64,000 nucleotides of DNA from positions 11,532,381 through 11,596,380 of the forward strand of contig JABAKD010000011.1 in the NCBI GenBank assembly GCA_012845835.1, written 5' to 3'. A program made the position numbers and the translations under genes. The notes below the pieces were generated by a model, which was not told the DNA's origin, did not search any database, and saw only the letters and a list, made by a program, of their open reading frames with translations. The stretch comes from Undaria pinnatifida. Lineage: Eukaryota > Sar > Phaeophyceae > Laminariales > Alariaceae. Below, in pieces: positions 53,401 through 64,000 of this stretch (position 1 is the stretch's first letter; each line of letters starts with the position of its first letter).

Positions 53401-54860
53401 GTCCACCGGGCCAAAACTAGAAGCCCGTGTGCGATCAATGAGCGACCCATGGGCAACCCATGGATCAGTACTATAAACCTATGGGCGCCCCATGGGTGAC
53501 CCATGGGTCAACACTGGTAGCTCATACGTGACCCATGGGCGACCCAGGGGCCAGCACTGTCAAGCCATTGTAAGCCATGGGCAACCCATGGGCGACAGAT
53601 GAGCGTCCCATGATCAATCACTGCTAACCCATCAGCGACCCGTGGGCGGCCCACGGACCAGCCCCACAAACTCATGAGTGATCCGTGGGCGATTCATGGG
53701 ATAACACTATACCTGTTACGCCGATGTGTCACCCATGGGTGACCCATGGATGACCCATGGGCGATCCATGGGTGACCCGTGGGCCAGCACCCTATTCTCA
53801 TGGGCGATACATGGGAGAGCCATGCACCGACACTATACCCGTGGGCGACCAATAAACGAGACGCATGAGCCTTATAACCCATGGGAAACCCATGGGCGAC
53901 CAATGAGCGACCCATGAGCCAACAGCATAAGCCCATGGGCCGCCCATGGGAAACCCATGGGCGACCAATGAGCGACCCATGAGTCAACAGCATAAGCCCA
54001 TGGGCCACCCATGGGCGACATTGTAAGCTCATGGTCCATGCCCAACCTATATATAGGCGAACAATTTAAACCAAGGGGAGACCCATGGAGCAGCACTACA
54101 AGCCCATGAGTGACCCATGGGCAGCCCATGGGGGACCCATTGGTGATCCATGGGCGAACGCTACCAACCGGTGGGTGACCCATGGGCCAACATCATAAAC
54201 CCATGGGCGATTCATGGGCCAACGCAATAAATCCATGGGTAACCCATGGTCAGCCCCTGGACAATATGTTAGCGACCCATGGGGCAGTACAGCAAACCCA
54301 TGGGCGACCCATGGGCGACCCATGGGCGACCCACGGGCGACCCATTGGTCGGGTGATTACACCCAGAGGGCCACCCGTGGGTGACCCATGACTGGCCCAT
54401 GGGTTTATTGTGCTTGCCCACGGATCGCCCGCACAAGTTGCACATTGGTCGCCCAAGGGTCACCCGAACCCATGGGTGACCCATGGGCCAACACTAATAA
54501 AAATCCATGACGACCCATGGATGACCCGTGGACGATATGACCCATGGGCCAGAACTACAAACCCATGGGCGGTCCATGGGAGTAGATAATTGCAGCCGGT
54601 GTACCACCCGTGGTTGTGGTGCTGCTTCATGGGTCGCCCATGGGTCGCTCGTGGATCACCCATGGGTACATAGTGCTGTCCCATGCGCCGCCCATGGATG
54701 TACGAAGTACCTGATGGTGATGTAGTGTGGGTCGCCCATGAGTCACTCATGACGGTTTGAAGTGCTGGTCTGTTTAACGTGATGGTCTATGGGTCGCTCC
54801 CACGGGTCGCCCATGGGTCACCCAATGGATCTCTCATGGGTTTCGCATGGGTCTGCCATG
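50419..54860. repeat. 4.4-kb satellite built on the CCCATGGG palindrome
   Basis: Hundreds of degenerate CCCATGGGCGACCCATGGGT words alternate with spacers such as CCAGCACTACAAACTCATGG. From about 54600 to 54860 the spacer words appear as their complement (GTAGTGCTG side, GGGTCGCCCATGGGTCGC), so the array changes orientation. An island of other repeats interrupts it at about 50920-51470 and 51870-52330. Many short frames arise because ATG is in the unit; none resembles a protein. Confidence 0.93.
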
Positions 54861-54894
54861 GGGACCCCACGGGGCTTTTGATAAAGAAAAACCA

Positions 54895-57800
54895 TGTACC
54901 CTAACCCCCGTCCGCATCCCAAGCGTGAGAGTCCCATCATTAATCGCAAGGACAAGCCTCTACCCGTACCAACCCCACACCAAGCTCCATCCTCAGGCCC
55001 AGGTTTAGCATCAATTCCAGCGCACGCCCCTAAACCACTCCGAGGCCCATCTCCAGCACCAGCCCCAGCCACGACATCAGCACCAGCGCCTACCCTAGCC
55101 CCAGCGCCAGCCACGAATGTAGTCGTCTCCCAAGCCCCAAACCTCAACCGCAGTCCTAGTCCAAAACCAATCCTTACCCCACCTCCAGCACCAACCCTAA
55201 TCCCTATCCCAACACCAATATCAACACCAGCCCGAAAGCAAACCCCAGTCCAAGACTCAGATATAACCCCATCATAATACCGAAACCAGTCGCCCCGGTG
55301 GCGTATCAGGTTATCCTCGAGCCTGGTACAGGTCAGTTTCGCGAGTTCGAGTCCCCCCGAGTGCATACTCGTATGAATTCGTGGGGACTTTTTCCTGTGC
55401 ACAAGTTGACTCGCGGAGAGCACGAGAGCGTGAGTTAGCAACACTCGATGAAAAATCGACGAGCAGTGGGATTGCTGAACTCTATGCGCAATGAAAATTG
55501 AAGGCAAGGACCGGGGAGGAGAAGGGACGACATCTGTGACCACAGCTTGTCCTGAAGCTGGAAAGTAAAAGTGTGCGAAAAAAAAAAATCCGTAGCAGCA
55601 ACCAAGGACTTAGCCCCATCCCCACCCCAACACTATCCCCGGCTCCAAGACTCAGCTCTAACTCCAGCCCTGACACGATGCCAGTCACATTCCCATCTCA
55701 CAACCTCAGCCCCGCTTTTAGTAACAAGCACAAGTCCAGCCCCCCCCCAAAGCCCAACCCCACAGCCTAGGCCCCATTCTCAACCCTAGCCACAGCGCGG
55801 AGCCGTAGACCCTACCTCAGGATTAGCTTAAAAATACTAGCTCCAACTTTAGGTTCAGCTTCAGCACATGTCCCACACCCAGCCTTAGACTGATCCCCAG
55901 CCCTAGCCCAAGAGCATTAACTCCAGGCCTTAGGCAGCCCTATCTCCAGCCCCGACTCCAACCCCAGCCCATGCGCTTGACACGACCCCTGTCCCGACCC
56001 AAGGCCAAAGTCCCAGCCCCACCTTCAGCCCAAGCTTCGTCGTCAGCCATAGCCCCAGCCCGAGCCCTAAATCTATTCCAAGTGCTGCCCCCAGCTCTAT
56101 TCTCTACCCCAACAGAAAATTTACAGCCCCAATGCAAACCCTGGCCAACTCCCATGTCTAGATCCGCCCAAGCCCAAGGACAAGACTAAGACCAAATTCC
56201 CGCCCCAGACAACGCTGTGCTTTGACCCTAGTATCCCAACTTTAGCCTCCGCCAAAGCCTCAGTACCATTGCCATCGCTGGCCCCTAATCAAGCTCCAAG
56301 ATCCAACTCCAACCCCAGCCTCAGCCTTCAACCTCCCCAACCCCGATCCCCTTTATCAGTTTCTGCCCCACCTTTAGTTGCAAGCGCCAGACCAAGTTTT
56401 ATCCTCAGACCCAGCCGCAACTCCAGCCCCAGCTTCAGGTCACGCCCCAAGACCAACCCAACGCCCGGACCCAGACCAACCTTGAGCCTCGGCGCCAGCC
56501 CAAACCCTGGGTTCAGGATCAGCCCCGAAGCTATCCTACAACAACCACAACCCGACCCCCAGCAACAGCCCCAGACCTTTTCCACGCCCAACGCCCCAGC
56601 CCCAGTCTCAGCTCCAACGAGGGCCCGATCCTCAGCCCCAGCTCCAACCTAATCCTAAACCCCAGCCACAATCCGATCTCCATCCGAATCCTCAACCCCA
56701 TCCCAACTCCAAGTCCCAGTTTGAGCTCCAGCCTCAGTCCTTGTCTCAACCCCAGCTCTAGCTCCATCCCAAACGTCGGCTCGAGCCCCACATTCATACC
56801 CTCGCCCCAGGCCAAGCGTAGTGCCCAGCCCGAAGCACAGCACGAGTCCAAGTACTTAACGCCCTAAGCCCCAGCCCTGCCACAAGCCACAGCCCAAGAC
56901 CCAACCCCACTCTTCATTCCCAGCCAAAGCCCCAACTCCAGCCCCGTCCCCAGCCTCAACCCTATCCCCTACCTCAATCTCGGCCCCAGCCCTAGTAATA
57001 AAGAAAGGCCAAGCTCCAGCTTACGCCCCATCTGCCTTAGCCCGAGCTCCAGGCCCAATCCCATGTCCCGACCTTGTCCGAATATCAGCTCCAGCCCAAG
57101 TCCAAGCTCTACGCCTCAGACCGAACCCGAACCTCTTCCCCAGCACCAGTTCTAGGCCCCAATGGCCCCAGCGTTAACCCCAACCCCAAGCCACAACCAA
57201 ACCCCAGACCTAGTCCCTACCCCAATCCCATCTCTGGTCCTAGAGCTGTCGTCAGCCCCAACCTCAACCTCAACCACGTTCAAACCCTATCCTCAAATTG
57301 CGCCCTATAACCAGCCCCAACTCCAACCCCAGCCCTACCCCGACCCCCGTAACGCCCTAGCCCCAGCTTCAGCCTCAGCACAAGCTCCAGCCCATACGCC
57401 ACACCCAGTTCCAGGCTCAACCCTAGTCACAAGCCGGGTTCCAGCCCCAGCCTTGCCCGTGTTCCAGCCTTAGCCCCAGCCCCAACCCTAACCCTCACCC
57501 CCCCAGAGCCAAACCCATACCACACCCCAGTCGCATTTTCAGCCCCAGTCCCAGGGTCAAGCTCCATGTTTTAACACGACACTCACCTAAGACTCAACCC
57601 CAAGGACCAAACCTAGACCAAGACCAATATCAAGTCCCAGACACGATCCCAGCCTTAGACGCAGCCTATTTTGTAGCCCCGGCCCCAGCTCCACCATCAG
57701 CTATCCTCAGTCCTAGAACAAGCCCCAAACACAGCCATTTCCACAGTCACAGTCAAATTCACAGCATCGGCCCCAGCCACCGAGATTAAAATCGATCCGC

Positions 57801-60765
57801 ACCCCTAGCCCAAGCCCCAGCCTCAACCCCAGCGCCTGACCCAGTGCCGACCCCAGACACGACCCTAACCCCGGTCATATCCTCAGCTTCGATCTTAGCC
57901 CAGCCCCAGCTCCAGTCGCAGACATTCTCATTACCAACACGACAGCCACAGCCACGGCCACATTTGGAGCTTCAGCTTCAGCCAAAATTCGAGGCCCCTA
58001 CCCTAACCCCCTCTAACCCTGGCTTGAGGTCGAACCACATCCTCAGTCCCAGTATTTGCTTAAAAGCTCAGCTCCTTCGAAGTATAAGCACCAGCCCCAG
58101 TCCCAGCCCCAGTCCCAGAACTACCCATGTCCCACAATCGACCCCAATATTTAGCCCCAGTCTCAAACCCCAGCGTCAGCTCCAACACTGGCCCCATTCC
58201 CACCCGCGTTTTCAGCCTCAGCCCTAGCCCCAGCGCCAGCCCTAGCTGTAGCCCCAGTCCCAGCCCCAGCTGTAGCCCCATCCCAAGCCCCAGCTCCCCT
58301 TCTCGGTTCTGACCTTAGCCCCTTCTAGCCCCAGGTCCAGCCTCAGCTCTTGCTCCAGCCCCTGCCCCAGTCTCAGCTCCGGACCCAACCCCAACCCCAT
58401 CTCCATCACCAGCTCCATTCCCTACCCTTACCCCCAGCCCAAGCATTACCCTCAGCACTAGTCCCAGACTCAACCCTATGCTCAACTCTGGCCTCAGACT
58501 CAACCCTCGGCCTACGTCCAGCTTCACAGCTTCAGGCCCAGCTTCAGCTCCAGTCATTTCCGCTCCTAGATCAAGCCAAAGTCACAGCCCCAACCACAGC
58601 CACATCTGTTGCGCCAGTTCCAGCTCCTGTGTCAGCTTCAGATCCTTACCCCAATTCCTTCCCTGAACCCAGGCTGGGCTCGAGCCACATCACCAGCCCC
58701 AGTTCTTGTCTGAGGCCCAGCCCCAGTCCAACTGCCAGCCCCTAGCGCCAGCCCCGGTCGCTTGCCCCGAACTAAACAAAAACTCAGCGTCAGGCTCGGC
58801 CACATTCTCAACTCCAGCTTGACTTTCAATCTCGGACACAGTTCCAGCTCCAGCGCTGGCGCAGCCTTAGCTCCAAGCCTCAGCCCCAACTTCAGCTCAA
58901 ACCAGGCTATTCTCCCAGTTCCCGCTTCAACCACAGAAATATACCCAGCCCCAGCTGCAGCTCTAGCCCCACCCCCAGCTCAAGCCCAGCCCTAGCCCCA
59001 GCTCCAGGACCAAGCCCCAGCCTCAACGCCAGTCCTAGCCTCAGCCGCCAGTCCCAATCCTAGTCCCAGTTCTAATTCCTAGCGGGGCCCCATGCCGCAG
59101 CCCCAGCTCCCGTACCGACTCCAACCCCCCGGCAAACGCCAGACGGAGTGCAAGGACCGTCCCCAATCCCAGCCCCAGCCCGAGACCCAGCCTCAGTCTG
59201 AGCGTTAGTCACGGTCCCAGTCACAGGGCTTGTCTTAATGCCTTTCCAAGAGCATAAGAACGAAGGGAAGGGAACATTAGTTGCCACAATAGTTGCTACT
59301 AATTGGGTATGAACTCGAATAGGTTGTGTGGTGGCATGTGAATAAGGTTACACTTCGTGTTGATTACACCGGCGATACCCAGTATTCGGCATGGACCTAA
59401 ACCCAAGCGTCAACCTACTGTGGGAATGGAACGAACTACCACAAACGAAATCGTTTAGTTCCGTTCGGTCGTACCTGCGGGATAGGGCTAAGAGAAACAA
59501 ACGACCACAAAAAATATCGTTTCGTTTCATTCGGTTGTATGCGTCGAATACGGTTAAATCATGCCCTCAGCCAGCCCCAATCCCACGAATAGCCCCAGGC
59601 TCAGTCCCTGTCCGGCCTCATCCCTAGCCCCAACCCTCATCCCTTTCTCAGCGCCGGCTTTAGTTCCAGCTCTAACCCCAGCCATGGTTGTGGCCTTAGA
59701 TCCACCCGCGGCCACCCTCAGATTTAAACTAACCCACAGAAACAGTCACGGCCGCACCACAGGTATCCAGCTCCAGCTTGAGCGCCAACCCGAGGTCTGT
59801 CCTCAGCCCAAGCACCAGCCACAGCTCCAGCTCCTGTCCCAGTTCCGGCCCCAGCTCCGACCCCAGACTCGACTCCGGCCCTGGTTCGGGCCTCAGCTTC
59901 AGCCGCGAGCCCCTGCCGCCAGCCCCAGCGTCAGACCTAACCGCAGCTCTAGCTCCGATCCCATTCCCAGCTCCGGCTCCAGCTCCAATATCAGCTCCAG
60001 TCCAAGCCCCAGCCTGCTTCCTGTGGCCAGCCCCAGCCCCGACTTCTGCCGCGGCCCAAGCCCCAGCCCCAGCCCCAGCCCCAATCCCAGTCCCATCGTT
60101 AGCCTCGGCCCCGGCGATGTTTTCCGCTCCGACCTTAGCCAAAGTTGAAGCTTCAGCCATTCTCAGTCTCAGAATACATCACAGGTGTCGTCACAGTCCC
60201 TGCTCCCGCCCCAACCTCCCCGTTTGTCCGAATCCTAGCCCCAGCCGGAAGTGCCAGCCCAGCCCCAGCCCCAGCCTTAATAACCAACCGCAAGCCTCAG
60301 TCCCAATCCAATTTCCATTCTCGGCACCAACCCCGACCCTATCGCCAGCTCCAGCTTCAACCCTAATCACGACCGACCCTCGTTCTAGCCACGGTTCCTG
60401 CCCCAGCCCCAAGCCCCAGCCACAGCCGCAGCCTCGGGCATAGTACCAACCCCTCTTCTAACGCCAGGCCTCGTTCCCAGCTCCGGCTTCAGTCCCAGTT
60501 CTCGTTGCTGCCCCAATTATAGCCCCGGGACTCTATCGTCCGATCCAGGCTAATCCTAGCATCAGTCCCAGTCTCAGCCCCGGTCCTAGCCCCAATCAAA
60601 CCCGAGCCCTACCTCGGACCCTGGCAAAAGTAGCAGTTCTATTAACCCCAGCCCCATTTCCGATTCCGGCCTCAGCCCCAATCCCAGCCCCAGCTCCAGT
60701 CCCAGCGCAAGACCCAGTTCCACCCCAGACCCAGCCACGGTTCCCGGGCCCGGCCGGCTCCAGTA
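54895..60765 (+). repeat. ~5.9-kb CCCAGC/CCCTAR hexanucleotide satellite
   Basis: Degenerate hexamers AGCCCC, AGCTCC, AACCCC and AGTCCC fill the interval, with a SINE (55289-55588) and a unique island (59230-59560) as the main interruptions. The Pro/Ser/Ala/Gln frames on the plus strand and the Gly/Leu/Ala frames on the minus strand are translations of the hexamer. Confidence 0.93.
55289..55588 (+). mobile_element. tRNA-derived SINE, copy 3, inserted in the hexamer satellite
   Basis: Starts GTCGCCCCGGTGGCGTATCA. The B box is GAGTTCGAGTCC near 55345. The body carries GTGCACAAGTTGACTCG and GAAAAATCGACGAGCAGTGG, ending in an A-run to 55588. The head is nearly identical to those of copies 1 and 2, so this insertion is probably young and postdates the satellite. 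Confidence 0.82.
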
Positions 60766-61287
60766 CCGATCTATGTTGTCGTCACGACAAAGCGAGCCAT
60801 CCACAGCGCCATACCTACATTCCTGAATTCAGCAAGAGCCTGGGGCCAGCATCGCTGCGCACCCAGCTTGGTAGGTAGACCCGAATCAAAGGGAGGAAAC
60901 AGAGTAATAGTACATGCGTCGTAGCAGGATCCCCGGGCCAGCACCTCAACTCTCTTTCAGCACTCAGGAAGCTCACGTGAACGGGTGCACTATATAAACT
61001 ACACCGGCATCAGCGGCGTCAACTTACACACCGTTGGTTCTATTTGTGCGTGCGGCGGATGATGTTGTAGTTGTATACGACGTATCGTTTTGTACGGAAA
61101 TATAATAATAGTTTAGTATATATATTAACCAATATTATGTCCTTATATTTACGGACACCGTGATATACTACGTGGCGATTGCGAGAACCGGAAAATACTG
61201 AGTCCGCTGCAAAAACGTAAGAAGATGCCACGCCTCGGTCTTGCTCTGGTGGTGGGGTTCTCGGACACGGATGCCCACAGTAGTAGC

Positions 61288-61322
<35 letters not shown>

Positions 61323-64000
61323 CGGTGGTAGATCGCCCCACAAGACTGGATACTGTCAGCCATGCGACGCTCGCTCAGACTACGTGCGGGACGATCTTTA
61401 CAACCCGTACGGACAAGATAGTGGACCTGGTTTATAAATCAGTATCTTCCGGAAAACGCTCCGCAAGGCTTTTCTCCGATTGTCCAATCAAGCGCGTGTC
61501 CACCACAAACTGCGAAAGCCTTCTTTCGCAAGTCGCTTGCCCATACTCTGACGCATGCACCGTTCGCGCGCACGCACTTATGGCTGCCTGTGCCAGCTAC
61601 GCGTTGCGCGGCCACAATCAATCCCGTACGGACGGGGCTTACAAATATATAAGTCCACAATGCTTTCCCGATTCCGATTGCCAAAGCAAGCGCACGTTCA
61701 CTACTAACCGCAGAGGCCCTCTTGTCACAAACAAGTCACCACCCCAGACTTCCACCCCATCACCTCTATGTCACAAAAGCATCATTAGCTCTCGCGCGTC
61801 GACTGCGGCTTCCAATTCGCTCGTCGATGCCCCCGTTATCCTCTTCCTCACCCTTTACCCGCTGCTCACCTGGTTTGGTCGTCGGCATTGTTCGTTGGTG
61901 CTTGCTTGTTGTGTTGCACAAAGAAGCCGCAGGCGAGCTCGATCGAGATGATCTGTAGAAACAGCTCGAATATCTACTCGCACGATTCTCGAACGGCATG
62001 GAACCGACCTCGGAAATAGCAGCTTGTTGAACCCCACCAGTCTTCTTGCCTCTTGCCACCTGTGCGATGCCTGCGCAACACTCACGGGCAAGGGCTACGC
62101 AGCTTTTTGTGTACCCAATATTATGATGTCACTCCGGGGTAGATTCCAAACGTGAAACAAACCAGGACACGACGACCCCCCAACCACCCAACAATCCCAA
62201 TAAATATATATTGCTACTACCAGGTTTTACCCGCGGTATCCTACGTAAAAGGTACCTGTTTGGGTTTTCGAAGTACAGCCGACTCTAACGTAGTCATTTT
62301 TCACTTAAGCGCTTCTCGCTGTGGATCCTCAGCGTGCACCGAGGACATCTATGTACTGAAGGTATCTATCAGTGCTCACCGAGAATCGCGAGCAGTCTAA
62401 ATGAAACAACGAAGGGCCATAGTGCGAGCAGTTTTTCTCCTTCCTCCTGTTGTTTTTCTTTACGTGGAAACGACATTTTTTATGGGCATTTTTTTAAAAC
62501 GATTTGTGGGGTGCAGTTTGTAAGGTCGCACGCACCATACACATATCTACTGTAGTGTGCACCATGTATGTGCAGGGGTATACCTCGTACGAAGCATATG
62601 CTGTACAAGGCACTTCGCTCCAACGGCAGAGTCCACCGCCCGCTACGCTCGCTCAGCAAGGAAAAATAGAACATACATATATATATGTGAAGCGGGCAGA
62701 GTGTCCATGGCTGATTGGTGCAAACTGGCGACTGCCAACCCCCCCCCCCCGCCATGCCCTCCCCCCCTTCAAAGCCACCCTCAGCAGTTATTTTGCCTCT
62801 CACGCTACTACCAGCTCTTTATTGCCGACGGGGAAATATATAAGGCAAAAAACACAATTCAATAACAATACACACAGCAGCAAGAGCGTGGGATATGTGA
62901 TTGAAGTCTCAGCAAAGAGATGGCTGTTTCGTTTCACGTCCGTCATACATATACCGTAGATATTTCGGACTAAAAACAGTAAACAGCATGACGTCTGGAC
63001 GGCGGTCCGTCACAGGTCTTGAGTGTTAACGGTACTTAGAAAACACCCAAATTAGTTGCTGCTGGCTTCACATCTCTGTCGTACGAAAAGCGTCTACGTG
63101 ATATTAAACTCCTATGTATGTATTATGGAATCGCCTGGGGTAGCCCCGGCCTCGATCTAAATCACCAGCCTGTTTTTTCCCCTGGGCAGTGTCGGTTGGG
63201 ACTAACGCGTTATTGCTCGTGGCGCATTGCTTACACCTTTCAGCGCGTGGTTGCAGAGCGATTTGCGCGAATGGCAACAGCATGGAGGCCGACGTACCAT
63301 GGTATATCCCCTATTAACACACATGAGCAGTTAGTTGATTGGAACAGTATAACAAGCGGGAGGACAACAACTCAAGCAGGACCAGTACATACATGTGTGT
63401 GCTGTCTTCACATTAAACCGTTCTTTTTACCCAACGACATCAGTACACCCAGAGTCCGTGCTGATTCTTCATCCTAGACTCGAGAGATACAAATTATGTG
63501 GTCACAGACGGTGAAACGGAGTTCAAACCAAACAGTCGCAATTTATCAAGGGAAAGCAAGTAAGTGAAGTGCTAGCATACCGGGTACGAGAACGCAACAA
63601 AACAACAAATCAAGTCATATTAATATCATAAAAAGAGAGAATCAAAGGAAAAAAGAAGAGAAATAAAGGAAGAAAAAAGAAAACAAAGCAAAACAAACGA
63701 CAGGTGTTTTGAAGAATGCGATGCAAGAATATCGGAAAGGAAAGGAAAGGCTGCAATTGCCAAAGGAACACCATACAAACGTGCTGAAGTGGAACAGATA
63801 CCTACCTGTTGCATGGACAAAACAACATGAAGAGGATAACAAACCACTGTTGCATGGACAAAACAACACGAAGAAGATAACAAACTGCTGTTTCACGGAC
63901 GAAAACAACTGTGAACAGGAAGAAGAAGAGGAAAAAGATACCGGCATAAGGCCGGTGGGGAGGAAAATGAGGAGGGAGCAAATGAGAATAAAAACAAAAA
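60766..64000. other. Right end: no gene recognised
   Basis: A TAG microsatellite lies at 61280-61325. A ~215-base tandem duplication (61405-61535 and 61620-61740) shares CCGTACGGAC, TTATAAATCAGT or TACAAATATATAAGT and a CCGATTG-CCAA-CAAGCGC block. A GGGCTCCGC-type repeat copy is at 62600-62700. From 63590 the plus strand is purine-rich. At 63700-63830 it reads RCFEECDARISERKGKAA and then PYKRAEVEQIPTCC, which is protein-like but unidentified. A 43-base unit (TGTTGCATGGACAAAACAAC) repeats about three times at 63805-63910. Confidence 0.5.

Noticed and set aside
50332-54484. Dozens of frames starting with MG-P-, resembling a tandem peptide family
   Set aside because: ATG is part of the CCCATGGG unit, and frames open and close with indels. 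Both strands give equivalent peptides, as expected of a palindromic repeat.
54818-60443. Many 100-240 residue Pro/Ser/Ala-rich (plus) and Gly/Leu-rich (minus) frames, resembling extensins or antifreeze-like proteins
   Set aside because: They are translations of the CCCAGC hexamer satellite, with frequent stops, no signal peptide and no consistent frame across neighbouring units.
61241-61951. 236-residue plus frame with a poly-Val run
   Set aside because: It begins in a TAG microsatellite, and the remainder spans a tandem duplication without any recognisable domain.

Overview
This is nuclear DNA of a eukaryote with long spliceosomal introns and very high repeat content. A stramenopile fits best, most likely a brown alga or close relative. 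The cysteine-rich EGF cassette with CPSGCSDHG, CDSSW and RCPTGDDP blocks is a layout I know from stramenopile genomes; the species is inferred, not read. Because exons are only 90-330 bp (one of 1.2 kb) and introns run to kilobases, most long open frames in this window are repeat translations, not genes.

Three protein genes can be rebuilt exon by exon, with GT-AG borders and matching codon phases. (1) + strand, 2499-6489: the 3' part of an EGF/tenascin-like cysteine-rich gene (four exons, 152 residues and a stop; its 5' part was not found). (2) - strand, 22782-9937: a complete cytochrome P450 in 11 exons, 1725 nt, 574 residues. (3) + strand, 32705-49543: a complete JmjC histone lysine demethylase of the KDM2/KDM7 type in 14 exons, 3042 nt, 1013 residues. 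Genes 1 and 2 converge across a 3.4 kb gap. Genes 2 and 3 diverge across a 9.9 kb intergenic gap.

The rest is repeats. They include a tRNA-derived SINE (four copies), a pair of 265-bp TIR elements, an abundant dispersed element whose core reads like a peptide (about 13 copies), several other 100-270 bp families, and two long inverted repeats (29.8-30.2 kb; 48.1-49.0 kb, the latter inside a demethylase intron). Introns hold expanded microsatellites: GGGTT, CCTGT, GTGTTG, GCTGTC, GAT, CAA and AGTAG. Downstream of gene 3 lie two large degenerate satellites. One is 4.4 kb built on the palindrome CCCATGGG (50.4-54.9 kb). The other is about 5.9 kb of CCCAGC/CCCTAR-type hexamers (54.9-60.8 kb). The last 3 kb has no recognisable gene.

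The least expected theme is that tandem repeats repeatedly start from, or run into, exon boundaries. Decayed copies of a splice-acceptor region precede one EGF exon, and copies of another precede demethylase exon 5. The GGGTT array begins directly at a splice donor. A minisatellite unit contains the P450 stop codon. I saw no operon, CRISPR, rRNA or canonical tRNA gene.
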